Positions 45,085 through 53,152 of a stretch of DNA of 64,000 nt are shown piece after piece. How positions within the stretch are numbered: the stretch's first letter is position 1; the number at the start of each line of letters is the position of its first letter. The position numbers and the translations under genes are program-made. Source of the stretch: Candidatus Opimibacter iunctus (GTDB taxonomy: Bacteria; Bacteroidota; Bacteroidia; Chitinophagales; Saprospiraceae); the NCBI GenBank assembly GCA_016716665.1, contig JADJVH010000007.1, forward strand, positions 195,953 through 259,952, read 5' to 3'. Under the pieces are notes generated by a model, which ran no database searches, was not told the origin of the DNA, and saw nothing but the letters and a program-made list of their open reading frames with translations.

Positions 45085-45106
45085 ATGTGAACAGTCGTAT
45101 TCACAT
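45085..45106. promoter_or_regulatory. ATGTGAA dyad upstream of the lipase gene
   Basis: Perfect 7-bp arms ATGTGAA and TTCACAT with an 8-bp centre, 25-46 bp before the lipase start. The TGTGA/TCACA half-sites resemble Crp-type sites, but the spacing is wider than the E. coli consensus. Confidence 0.4.
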
Positions 45107-45130
45107 CACGTCATCCATTAAATCCTTTAT

Positions 45131-46159
45131 ATGCAAAACCAAACTATTATCGGGTCCAACCTGACCACGCCTGTCAATCCTGTCGAACGTGCTATCGGCG
45201 ATGTGATCGCGATGCAGCTCGCAGGGATCGCCTATTGCTCGCTGACCAACAATGTCGCGAGTACACTTAAGTATTATCTGCCGGACTGGCAGGTGGTGTG
45301 GAGCCCGACACAAGCCATCAACGGCAACTGGGCTTTTATAGCCTACAATGGCGTTCAGTATGTGATAGCCATACGCGGTTCTATCCTCCAGTTTTCATGG
45401 GCGGCATTTGATAACTGGTTTGAGCAGGATTTCAATCTCCTCGAACAGACCTCCTGGAACTATACTGATGACCCGGGAGCCAATCCGATGATTTCACGGG
45501 GTGCTTCAGATGGATTAAATGACCTGATCCAACTGACAGATGCCAACGGGGATACCATCTTAGGGTATCTTATGACTAATGCTGTACCGCACAATAAATT
45601 TATTGGCACCGTGGGCCATAGCCTGGGGGGTAACCTGGCAACAGTATATTCGATGTATCTGAGGTACCAGATTCTGCAAGCCGGATTCCAACTCCCGACC
45701 ATCTTCTCAGTACTCACTTTTGCTGCACCTACTTCATGGAATCTGGCTTTTGCCAACGAGTTTGATTCCTCGCTCACCAATACATGGAGGTATTATGGAA
45801 TGCTCGATATCGTGCCGTTTTCCGCCTGTGATATTATCGGCCTTGGAAACCTCTATCCACCTCCTGCTCCGGCAGCACAAAGCATATATACAACGTACAA
45901 AGGGACAAGAATTACCCTTGCTGAAGCCTTCGACCTCATCCAGGCCGTAATCACAGCCAGCGAAATTTATTATGATTCAGCTTATTTCCCGGTCAATAGC
46001 CAGAGAGGAGCTATACCACTCAATACGGCAGGACAAGAATATAAGATGACCTACACCGATCCACTCGCAAGATGGTTTGAACAAGCTGGCCAGCAGCATG
46101 ACCACAATCATTATCTGGATTGGCTGGGCGGTACCGGCGCTGAAGTAGTGTGCAGGTGA
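45131..46159 (+). CDS. Class 3 lipase-like alpha/beta hydrolase
   Basis: 342 residues without an obvious signal peptide. The nucleophile elbow GHSLGG has S164, an aspartate in GMLDIVPFS and a histidine in QQHDHNHYLDWLG complete the likely triad. The segment AFIAYNGVQYVIAIRG before the elbow is the usual strand of class 3 lipases. It should hydrolyse acylglycerols or other esters; substrate and location are unknown. It is monocistronic with a hairpin terminator 50 bp after the stop. Confidence 0.88.
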   Translation: MQNQTIIGSNLTTPVNPVERAIGDVIAMQLAGIAYCSLTNNVASTLKYYLPDWQVVWSPTQAINGNWAFIAYNGVQYVIAIRGSILQFSWAAFDNWFEQDFNLLEQTSWNYTDDPGANPMISRGASDGLNDLIQLTDANGDTILGYLMTNAVPHNKFIGTVGHSLGGNLATVYSMYLRYQILQAGFQLPTIFSVLTFAAPTSWNLAFANEFDSSLTNTWRYYGMLDIVPFSACDIIGLGNLYPPPAPAAQSIYTTYKGTRITLAEAFDLIQAVITASEIYYDSAYFPVNSQRGAIPLNTAGQEYKMTYTDPLARWFEQAGQQHDHNHYLDWLGGTGAEVVCR

Positions 46160-46209
46160 GGTGAGAAATCAAATAAATAACTGATCGTAATTGATCGGAA
46201 TCGTGTAAG

Positions 46210-46255
46210 ATGCGGAGAGGTAGTTTATTGCTTTCTCCGCATTTCTTTTCTTAAG
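46210..46255 (+). terminator. Terminator of the lipase gene
   Basis: Arms ATGCGGAGA (46210-46218) and TCTCCGCAT (46234-46242) followed by TTCTTTTCTT. Confidence 0.75.
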
Positions 46256-46263
46256 CTTACCAG

Positions 46264-47070
46264 CTATTGCTCCAGGTACTTAAAAAAATGCTTCACATTA
46301 TACCTCGGGCTTAAGGTAAGAACGAGATGATAGTTGACGATATCTGTGTCACCCTCAAGTGAAAAGCGTTCATAACGGACAATCATGAAATCACTTTTCC
46401 GGATAAAGTATTTATATGCTCTGGATCTTGGGCCAGGCTCAGTTCTCGGGCCTCCCCTTTGTTCAACAGGTAGGTCAAGCAAGTGAAACATTGAGTCATG
46501 GGCAAAATTTGACCTTGCTGCAAATTCCTCTGTAATTTCTGTAGTAATATGGGTTTTGATGACATAGCAACTGGCTCCATTGATCGTTGTGTCTGCTAAC
46601 TTTTGAGCGTTATCAAAATGCAGGATATATGATGAATCATTCGTCATCCCTAACCTGTATCCAGGATAGAAGAGGGAATTAATGATAAAGAAAATGTCTC
46701 CACCAGTGCCCATCAGGCGAGCCCCGGCTTCCGAAATACTGCATAAGAAACTTGGGTCCTGTGTGCCGATTCTTGTATAGCTACCCAGTGCTTCTTTTTC
46801 AGATTTTACATATTGTGCCCCGCTCAGCTTTCCTGAAATCTCGTCGTGGAGCCATTGGTTGACATTTTCATTTCTGTCGATGGCTATGTAAAAGGTGGGT
46901 GTATTTTGTCCGGGATAATTTCTGGCCGATTTGATATACGTCCCTTCGTCAACATAATTGGTCAATCCACGATATGCAGCTTGTGTTTTCCATAAGATTT
47001 CTTCTGCGGTCTGTCCCCTGGCAACGGATAGATGAAAAATGGCCAGCATCACTAAATTGAGTGTTCTCAT
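46264..47070 (-). CDS. Hypothetical secreted protein, LolA/DUF2092-like
   Basis: 268 residues with signal peptide (MRTLNLVMLAIFHLSVARGQ). It opens with TAEEILWKTQAAYRGLTNYVDEGTYI, the helix-plus-strand start of lipoprotein-carrier-like folds, and contains ASCYVIKTHI and YFIRKSDFMIVRYERFSLEGD, i.e. conversion-of-strand motifs seen in LolA/DUF2092-like proteins. The likely role is binding of a hydrophobic ligand in the periplasm; this is inferred from fold-like pattern only. Confidence 0.6.
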   Translation of the reverse strand: MRTLNLVMLAIFHLSVARGQTAEEILWKTQAAYRGLTNYVDEGTYIKSARNYPGQNTPTFYIAIDRNENVNQWLHDEISGKLSGAQYVKSEKEALGSYTRIGTQDPSFLCSISEAGARLMGTGGDIFFIINSLFYPGYRLGMTNDSSYILHFDNAQKLADTTINGASCYVIKTHITTEITEEFAARSNFAHDSMFHLLDLPVEQRGGPRTEPGPRSRAYKYFIRKSDFMIVRYERFSLEGDTDIVNYHLVLTLSPRYNVKHFFKYLEQ

Positions 47071-47163
47071 TGGGGTAAAGGATTTTATGACTCTAATTTA
47101 AATCTTATTCTGCATCTAATCTAATAACAGGAAAATCTATTAATTTACCTTTCACTTTTCATA

Positions 47164-47187
47164 CTTCGACTCCGCTCAGCAAACCGC
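47164..47187 (+). repeat. Dispersed CTTCGACTCCGCTCAGC repeat
   Basis: CTTCGACTCCGCTCAGCAAA here recurs, inverted and diverged, at 53879-53903. Both copies stand next to CATTTTTCACTTTTCATTT-like leaders just upstream of a start codon. Confidence 0.55.
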
Positions 47188-47222
47188 TTTTCATTTTTCA
47201 TTTTTCTTTTTTCACTTAAAAA

Positions 47223-47849
47223 ATGACTCCCATCCAATTCCACTACTCGTATTTTATCGATATCGACAAGTTCAACGCTGAGCTTTCTCCATTGCATTGG
47301 TCAGCCAGGTTAGTTGACTCCGTTAATACTGAGGATGGTGAATACTTAGTCGTCGAGCGTCTCCTTGCAGCACAGGATGATAATCACAACCCGGATGCAA
47401 TCCGTATCGATTTCGGCACCTTCCTGATGGTCTCCGGGCAGAGACTGTATGTCTGGAATCGATATGCTGATGGCCTGGAGATCAGGCAATATCAATTGGA
47501 TCAAGCGGATATACAGGGTACTATGATTACTGATTTTGTCGAGATCGGCCCCTTAGTCCCGGGTATTCAGCCTCATTCAAACAAGATGACCTATGAGCAT
47601 TTTGTAACTTTTATCCGAAAGCCTGACCTGGTCACCAGGGAAGACTATTATGAGAAATACGTCATCATTTACCTTCATGGCCAATCCGTCACCATGATTC
47701 CCTTTGACAGTTTCAATGAGACAGGTGGCGATCCACTCTACATGTGGCCCGCACTTGCTACATTGGATCCGTACACCGGGATGTTGCATGGCTATGGTAT
47801 GCGTATGGGTAGTTTTTCCGAACAATTGGACGTAAGCCAATTGGTTTGA
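47223..47849 (+). CDS. Hypothetical protein, 208 aa
   Basis: Not recognised. The protein starts MTPIQFHYSYFIDIDKFNAEL, has no signal peptide or membrane helix, and is rich in aromatic and acidic residues, with strands such as GTFLMVSGQRLYVWNRY and YVIIYLHGQSVTMIPFDSF. It is probably a soluble cytoplasmic beta-rich protein. It stands alone, preceded by a T/C-rich leader and followed by the TCACGTTC array. Confidence 0.7.
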   Translation: MTPIQFHYSYFIDIDKFNAELSPLHWSARLVDSVNTEDGEYLVVERLLAAQDDNHNPDAIRIDFGTFLMVSGQRLYVWNRYADGLEIRQYQLDQADIQGTMITDFVEIGPLVPGIQPHSNKMTYEHFVTFIRKPDLVTREDYYEKYVIIYLHGQSVTMIPFDSFNETGGDPLYMWPALATLDPYTGMLHGYGMRMGSFSEQLDVSQLV

Positions 47850-47865
47850 AAAATTTGAATTCTTT

Positions 47866-47990
47866 CACCGCCACTCCCACTCCCACTCACACACCTCTCA
47901 CGTTCTCACGTTCTCACGTTCTCACGTTCTCACTGTCTCACGTTCTCACTGTCTCACGTTCTCACTGTCTCACGTTCTCACTGTCTTACA
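47866..47990 (+). repeat. CT-rich tandem array, third copy
   Basis: CCACTCCCACTCCCACTCAC, then repeated TCACGTTC units, then alternating TCACTGTC and TCACGTTC units ending in CTTACAAC. It is the longest of the three plus-strand arrays. Confidence 0.85.
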
Positions 47991-48027
47991 ACATACTCAG
48001 TCACTTATTTAGACATATTCAATTAAG

Positions 48028-48041
48028 GTGATCAATATCAC
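48028..48041. promoter_or_regulatory. Crp/Fnr-like dyad upstream of the alcohol dehydrogenase
   Basis: GTGAT and ATCAC separated by 4 bp, centred 92 bp before the start codon. TGAT-N4-ATCA is the core of Fnr-type sites. A second such dyad is upstream of the DUF6629 gene (49335). Confidence 0.45.
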
Positions 48042-48126
48042 TATCTGTGAATTATGTAAGAGTCCATCCTTACCGCGGCCGTAATTTTAGCATGTGATAA
48101 TTTATTCACCTTAAACCTGGAAGAAA

Positions 48127-49242
48127 ATGACAACGACAATAGCTCCGGTTAAAATAGCCGAAAAGAATACGCCTGTGGCCGGAAACGGTGCTAAAGGCAA
48201 GACAATGAAAGCTTTAGTCTATCATGGTCCTGGCAAGAAGGCATGGGAGGATAAGCCTATGCCGCTCATCAAGGAGCCAACGGATGCAATAGTGAAAATA
48301 CTAAAGACTACCATATGCGGTACGGATCTGCATATTATGAAAGGAGACGTACCAACGGTAACCGATGGCAGGATCATAGGCCATGAAGGAGTTGGTATCA
48401 TTGATGAAGTGGGCAGTGCAGTGAGTACCTTCAAGAAAGGTGATCACGTCTTGATCTCCTGTATTACCTCCTGCGGCAAATGCGAATATTGCAGGAAGGC
48501 TATGTATTCACATTGTGAAAAGGGAGGATGGATATTGGGCAATCTCATTGATGGCACACAGGCCGAATATGTGCGGATACCTTATGCTGACAACAGCATG
48601 TATCCGATACCTGCCGGTTCAGATGAAGAAGCACTCGTCATGCTGAGTGATATATTACCTACAGGATTTGAATGTGGAGTACTCAACGGAGAGGTCAAGC
48701 CAGGGGATACAGTTGCGATTGTTGGATCCGGCCCGATAGGCCTTGCTGCATTGCTGACTGCACAGTTTTATTCTCCTGCTGAGATCATCATGATTGATCT
48801 CGATGACAATCGCCTCGCCGTATCCAAAACATTTGGGGCTACACAGGTCATCAATAGCAAGGATGGTAAGGCTGTAGAAGCCATCATGAAGATGACACAC
48901 AATAAAGGTGTGGATGTTGCCATAGAAGCGGTAGGTATTCCTGCGACTTTTGAGTTGTGTCAACTCATTGTTGGCGCAGGAGGACATATAGCTAATATAG
49001 GAGTTCATGGAAAGAGCGTATCGCTGCACCTCGAAACCCTGTGGGCACATAACATCACCATCAGGACACGCCTTGTGGATACGGTGACTACACCAATGCT
49101 GTTTAAGACTGTACAATCCAAAAAACTGGATCCACAGAAACTGATCACACATAGGTTCAGACTGGACCAGATCATGGAAGCCTATGATACCTTTGGAAAT
49201 GCTGAAAAGGAAAAGGCACTGAAAGTGATCCTGACCATCTAG
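48127..49242 (+). CDS. Zinc-dependent alcohol dehydrogenase (secondary alcohol/isopropanol type)
   Basis: 371 residues from ATG 48127; the family start MKALVYHGPGKKAWEDKP is at residue 27, so ATG 48205 is an alternative, but the upstream ATG has a purine-rich leader (GGAAGAAA). Catalytic zinc residues CGTDLH and GHEGVG, the structural zinc cluster CGKCEYC...HC, and the nucleotide-binding GSGPIGLAAL are all present. The close match of the N-terminal region to NADP-dependent isopropanol dehydrogenases supports secondary alcohol/aldehyde reduction, but specificity is inferred. A Crp/Fnr-like dyad upstream and a strong terminator frame a single-gene unit. Confidence 0.94.
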   Translation: MTTTIAPVKIAEKNTPVAGNGAKGKTMKALVYHGPGKKAWEDKPMPLIKEPTDAIVKILKTTICGTDLHIMKGDVPTVTDGRIIGHEGVGIIDEVGSAVSTFKKGDHVLISCITSCGKCEYCRKAMYSHCEKGGWILGNLIDGTQAEYVRIPYADNSMYPIPAGSDEEALVMLSDILPTGFECGVLNGEVKPGDTVAIVGSGPIGLAALLTAQFYSPAEIIMIDLDDNRLAVSKTFGATQVINSKDGKAVEAIMKMTHNKGVDVAIEAVGIPATFELCQLIVGAGGHIANIGVHGKSVSLHLETLWAHNITIRTRLVDTVTTPMLFKTVQSKKLDPQKLITHRFRLDQIMEAYDTFGNAEKEKALKVILTI

Positions 49243-49290
49243 CAGCATTTTCGTTCCGCTAGAGGACATTCGACCAGTATTTTGATTATA

Positions 49291-49321
49291 GAAGATGATG
49301 GCATTTTTGGCCATCATCTTC
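49291..49321 (+). terminator. Rho-independent terminator of the alcohol dehydrogenase gene
   Basis: Perfect 12-bp arms GAAGATGATGGC and GCCATCATCTTC around ATTTTTG. Confidence 0.8.
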
Positions 49322-49334
49322 ATTTTAAAGTAAT

Positions 49335-49348
49335 CTGATATTTATCAG
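49335..49348. promoter_or_regulatory. Crp/Fnr-like dyad upstream of the DUF6629 gene
   Basis: CTGAT and ATCAG separated by 4 bp (ATTT), centred 59 bp before the start codon; same core as 48028-48041. Confidence 0.4.
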
Positions 49349-49400
49349 GTTCGGGGTCGTAACAATTGATACTTTTGAGTTAATCATTGATCCACCACAT

Positions 49401-50039
49401 ATGTGTTTTTCAGCGGCTGCCAGTTTCGGCGCAAGTATTGCTCTTACGGGAATAGGGATTGCTTCTCTGAAGCAGGTTAAAGAGCCTGCTCAATACCCTT
49501 TTGCAAGTATTCCTTTGATCTTTGGCCTGCAGCAATGCATGGAAGGGGTAGTCTGGATCTCTTCAACCCATCCGGGATGGACTGATTGGCTTTATCCGGC
49601 CTCTTATGGGTTTCTGGCGGTGGCTCAAATGATATGGCCATTATTGTTCCCGATAGCTTTTGGACTCATGGAAAAGGATCCGGGCCGGAGAAAGTTTATC
49701 AGGCTATTGCAGGTCCCGGGCATCATTATCGCTGCGTATTTTCTCTATTGTCTTATTTCTTTCCCTATGGAGACCAGGATCACCGGACATCATGTATTCT
49801 ATGATATTGATTTCCCCCGCAGATTGATTCCATATGCTGCCGGATTTTATCTCGCAGCCACCATCGGCCCGCCGGTAATATCCACAGATGTGAGAATGAA
49901 GTTTATGGGGGTGATCCTACTGTCCGGCTATCTTGTGGCGAGGATTTTCTTCCAGCCCAGCCTGATCTCCGTCTGGTGCTTCTTCGGGATCGCTATGTCC
50001 ATCATTGTCTACATGGTCCTACGTAGCCAAAAGTCCTGA
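49401..50039 (+). CDS. DUF6629-type membrane protein
   Basis: 212 residues. The N-terminus MCFSAAASFGASIALTGIG and the following PLIFGLQQCMEGVVWI identify the DUF6629 family. Seven hydrophobic helices are visible across the protein. Family members are inner-membrane proteins without a known function. A Fnr-like dyad lies 52 bp upstream. Confidence 0.85.
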   Translation: MCFSAAASFGASIALTGIGIASLKQVKEPAQYPFASIPLIFGLQQCMEGVVWISSTHPGWTDWLYPASYGFLAVAQMIWPLLFPIAFGLMEKDPGRRKFIRLLQVPGIIIAAYFLYCLISFPMETRITGHHVFYDIDFPRRLIPYAAGFYLAATIGPPVISTDVRMKFMGVILLSGYLVARIFFQPSLISVWCFFGIAMSIIVYMVLRSQKS

Positions 50040-50079
50040 ATCATTAACGCACACTCGTCACACCCTTTCCTTGATAGCT

Positions 50080-50444
50080 TATGCCACACCCACACTCACT
50101 CTCTCTGAGAGCTGAGAGCTGATAGCTGACGGCTCAAGGTTATCAGGTCCCACAGAAGTTTTACCCCTTCGACTACCTTTCACACTACCTTGTCCGCCCG
50201 CTCAGGGCAGCGCCTACAGGGCATGATAGATTTCTCCTTCCTCAATGCTACCGACCTTTAGCCCCTATGGGGCTTTGATGATACCCATGACATTGTTTGA
50301 CCTCTGCCTTTTGCATTGCCATAAGCGTAAGTCAAATAAATCTAGTATGGTAGCTGATGCCTTAGAGTACACTCAAGCACACTCTCTGATAGCTGATAGC
50401 TGATAGCTGATAGCTGATGGCTGTCAGCTGATAGCTTCCAGCTC
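50080..50444. repeat. Repeat-filled gap: GATAGCTGATAGCT arrays and a REP-like palindrome
   Basis: 50100-50134 and 50382-50440 hold tandem GATAGCTGA/GAGAGCTGA units. Between them, 50209-50274 has AGCGCCTACAGGGCATGATA and AGCCCCTATGGGGCT, a diverged inverted pair typical of REP-like elements. No coding frame is supported in this 405-bp gap. Confidence 0.65.
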
Positions 50445-51125
50445 TTACGTCTTAATCACCGAATCCTTTCTCCGCTTAAAGGCCATCTGCGTCAGCACGA
50501 CTACGATCACCAGCGAGATACCTGCCTGCATCCACAATCCCTTTACATTCATCATCTGCATAAAGTAGTCGTAGTATCCATGTGCAAAGGCAGCCAGGAG
50601 CAAAGCCAGCAGGCTATAAAGGAACATTTTAGACTTAGTCAGTTTAGCCTCACCCAGGAAATAACCCATGATCACAGCAAATACTGCATTGGCAGGCGCA
50701 GCTGTCGTGATTCTCAGTATGGTCGTATCCAAATCGCCATTGATCACATACAAGATATTTTCAGCAGCGGCATATCCCATCCCCATCATGATTGAATACA
50801 CGATTCCATCAAATGGTTGATTAAAGCTCTTGTAATAGAAAGTGATCCCACGTAAGAAGAGAAATTTAAATCCTTCACCAAGCAATCCGACAAAGACGAA
50901 TGCTGAAATCAATTGTTGCATCGCACCGGAGTCGTCTGTATATATAAAATTATGGAGTAGGAATCCAATCCCCCTGGAGATAAAGAAGGCTGTCGCGCCA
51001 TAAAGCAGGGTCAGGACAAGGAGCCCTGAAGGCTCTGGTTCGCGAATATCGCGGATATAGATATACGAAGCAATGGCCAGGGCGGGTACGATCGCCAGAA
51101 GTATTAATAAGGGGGTGCTCATCAA
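50445..51125 (-). CDS. PrsW-family intramembrane protease-like protein
   Basis: 226 residues with seven or eight hydrophobic helices. The family motifs are recognisable: LLGEGFKFLFLR in place of EExxKxxxxR (first glutamate replaced by glycine), FDGIVYSIMMGMGYAAAENILY with the conserved E-N, and AAFAHGYYDYF with H and D. PrsW-type proteins cleave within the membrane, and these acidic and histidine residues are thought to be catalytic or metal-binding. The missing first glutamate weakens but does not exclude activity. It is monocistronic. Confidence 0.85.
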   Translation of the reverse strand: MMSTPLLILLAIVPALAIASYIYIRDIREPEPSGLLVLTLLYGATAFFISRGIGFLLHNFIYTDDSGAMQQLISAFVFVGLLGEGFKFLFLRGITFYYKSFNQPFDGIVYSIMMGMGYAAAENILYVINGDLDTTILRITTAAPANAVFAVIMGYFLGEAKLTKSKMFLYSLLALLLAAFAHGYYDYFMQMMNVKGLWMQAGISLVIVVVLTQMAFKRRKDSVIKT

Positions 51126-51419
51126 AAGTAGCGTTTAAAGTTTTGAACAGTTGATCACTTGACCATTACATGATTCATGGAGGAGGCTAAATCTATCATT
51201 GGCCGCAGGTCTTTGAACCTCTCGTAAAGGTGTAAAATAATCTGCATGATACCAAAACGCTTATGGATGGATACCAACAAGGCCTGTCATATTTCTATTA
51301 AAATGATGGATATCAAGGTATTTGATGACATCAATCACCCGGTACGCAACGATCGTCAGCCTTCCCTTGTGGAATTTCAGGTTAATTTTGCCGGTCTAGT
51401 GAACTAATCTCTATTGGTC

Positions 51420-53033
51420 ATGTCTTCACAAAAAAGAAATATCGAGCTCTTGCACAATCAGGCCTTAAATAAATCGACAGCATTTACCCGCGAAGAGCGG
51501 GATAGTCTGGGACTCAGGGGATTATTGCCCTATGCCGTCTCCAACCAGGATATCCAGATCCAGCGGATCATGGAGAACATGAGCAGGAAGGAATCAGATA
51601 TCGAAAAGTATATCCTGCTTTCAGGCCTTCAGGACCGTAACGAACGCCTCTTTTTCAGGTTAGTGGTAGAGCATATCGAACAGATCATGCCCATCATCTA
51701 TACACCCACTGTAGGACAGGCTTGCAAGGAGTTCTCTCACATCTTTCGCCATACCCAGGGATTCTATGTGACTCCTGAGGATAAAGGCATGATTGCGGAT
51801 ATTCTTGAAAACTGGCCACGTAAGGACGTCCGCGTCATCGTGGTGACCGATGGTCAGCGTATCCTTGGCCTGGGTGATCTGGGTGCCAACGGTATGGGGA
51901 TTCCGATTGGCAAGCTGGCTTTGTATTGTGCATGCGCCGGAATTCACCCTGACCAATGCCTGCCTGTCATGCTTGATGTGGGGACCAACAATGAGGAATT
52001 ACTCAGAGATCCCTTGTACATAGGCTACCCGCATCACCGGCTTGGTGAAAAGGAGTATTCGGAGCTCGTCGATGAGTTTGTCATGGCGGTGCAACAAAAG
52101 TTTCCGAATGCCCTGATCCAGTTTGAAGATTTTATTACCCACAATGCGTATGGACTCCTGCATGAGTATCAGGACAAAGTATTGTGTTTCAATGATGATA
52201 TTCAAGGGACCGCTTCTGTAGTATTAGCAGGGCTTTATGCATCTACACGGATCACCGGCAGGCCATATAAGGACATGAAGATTATGTTCCTGGGGGCAGG
52301 CTCTGCAGGCACTGGGATTGCTGAATTGCTGGTCAGGGCTTTTGAAGCCGAAGGCCTCAGCACGAAAGAAGCCTATGAACGCCTTTGGTTTGTGGATGGG
52401 ACAGGACTGGTAGTGAAAAGCCGCAAGGATCTAGCCGAACATAAAGTAGCATATGCCCATGATGTGCCATTCCTCGATTTCCATGATGCGATCGAGATGA
52501 TACAACCACACGTCCTTATCGGCGCTACAGCCAAGGGAGGTTCGTTTACAAAAGAGTCGATCGAACTCATGAGTGCCTTCAACGAGCGCCCGGTCATCTT
52601 TGCCCTGTCCAATCCGACCGATAAGGCTGAATGCACAGCAGAGCAGGCCTATCAATGGAGCAAAGGAAAAGCAGTCTATGCCAGCGGAAGCCCTTTCAAG
52701 GCCGTCGCACTTAATGGAAAGGTATTCAAGCCAGGCCAGGGAAACAATGCATATATTTTTCCGGGTGTAGGCCTTGGTGCAATTATCTCTAAAGCGAAGT
52801 TTATCAAGGATGATATCTTCCTCACAGCAGCGAGGACCCTAGCACATATTGTCAGCCAGGAGGATATCGACCGCGGCTCACTTTATCCGCCGCTGAGGGA
52901 TATCCGCAAAATCTCCTGGGAGATAGCCACTGCAGTTGCACAGCGCGTGTTTGATGAAGGAATAGCACGGGCAGAGCGTCCCGCTGACTTGAAGCAGGCG
53001 ATACAGGAGTATATGTATGATCCGAGGTACTGA
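51420..53033 (+). CDS. NAD-dependent malic enzyme (oxaloacetate-decarboxylating)
   Basis: 537 residues from ATG 51420 (MSSQKRNIELLHNQALNKSTAF); a TTG two codons earlier is disregarded. The malic N-terminal domain contains YTPTVGQACKEFSHIFRHTQGFYV and VVTDGQRILGLGDLGANGMGIPIGKL; the metal ligands are in FNDDIQGTASV; the NAD domain has FLGAGSAGTGIAELL and LSNPTDKAECTAEQAY. It converts malate to pyruvate and CO2 in the cytosol. The full-length large-subunit form is present. A REP-like palindrome follows the stop. Confidence 0.97.
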   Translation: MSSQKRNIELLHNQALNKSTAFTREERDSLGLRGLLPYAVSNQDIQIQRIMENMSRKESDIEKYILLSGLQDRNERLFFRLVVEHIEQIMPIIYTPTVGQACKEFSHIFRHTQGFYVTPEDKGMIADILENWPRKDVRVIVVTDGQRILGLGDLGANGMGIPIGKLALYCACAGIHPDQCLPVMLDVGTNNEELLRDPLYIGYPHHRLGEKEYSELVDEFVMAVQQKFPNALIQFEDFITHNAYGLLHEYQDKVLCFNDDIQGTASVVLAGLYASTRITGRPYKDMKIMFLGAGSAGTGIAELLVRAFEAEGLSTKEAYERLWFVDGTGLVVKSRKDLAEHKVAYAHDVPFLDFHDAIEMIQPHVLIGATAKGGSFTKESIELMSAFNERPVIFALSNPTDKAECTAEQAYQWSKGKAVYASGSPFKAVALNGKVFKPGQGNNAYIFPGVGLGAIISKAKFIKDDIFLTAARTLAHIVSQEDIDRGSLYPPLRDIRKISWEIATAVAQRVFDEGIARAERPADLKQAIQEYMYDPRY

Positions 53034-53042
53034 ACATTTTTT

Positions 53043-53105
53043 ACCCCCAACCCCCTAAAGGGGGCTTACATAAAATTGAAGTCCCCTTTAGGGGATTTAG
53101 GGGCA
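53043..53105. repeat. REP-like palindrome (CCCCCTAAAGGGGG / CCCCTTTAGGGG)
   Basis: Outer arms ACCCCCAACCCCCTAAAG and CCTTTAGGGGATTTAGGGG, each with its own inner palindrome, separated by about 16 AT-rich bases. This form is common in Bacteroidota intergenic DNA. It may end transcription of the malic enzyme gene. Confidence 0.75.
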
Positions 53106-53152
53106 AAATGAAGACTCACAACTCACCATTCACAATTCACAATATTGATCCC

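Noticed and set aside
47866..47990. Possible CRISPR array or coding repeat in CT-rich DNA
   Set aside because: Short units of 8 bp with no unique spacers; the short frame through it is only low-complexity.
48655..49323. 222-residue open frame antisense to the alcohol dehydrogenase
   Set aside because: The plus-strand gene has complete zinc and nucleotide motifs; this frame is its shadow.
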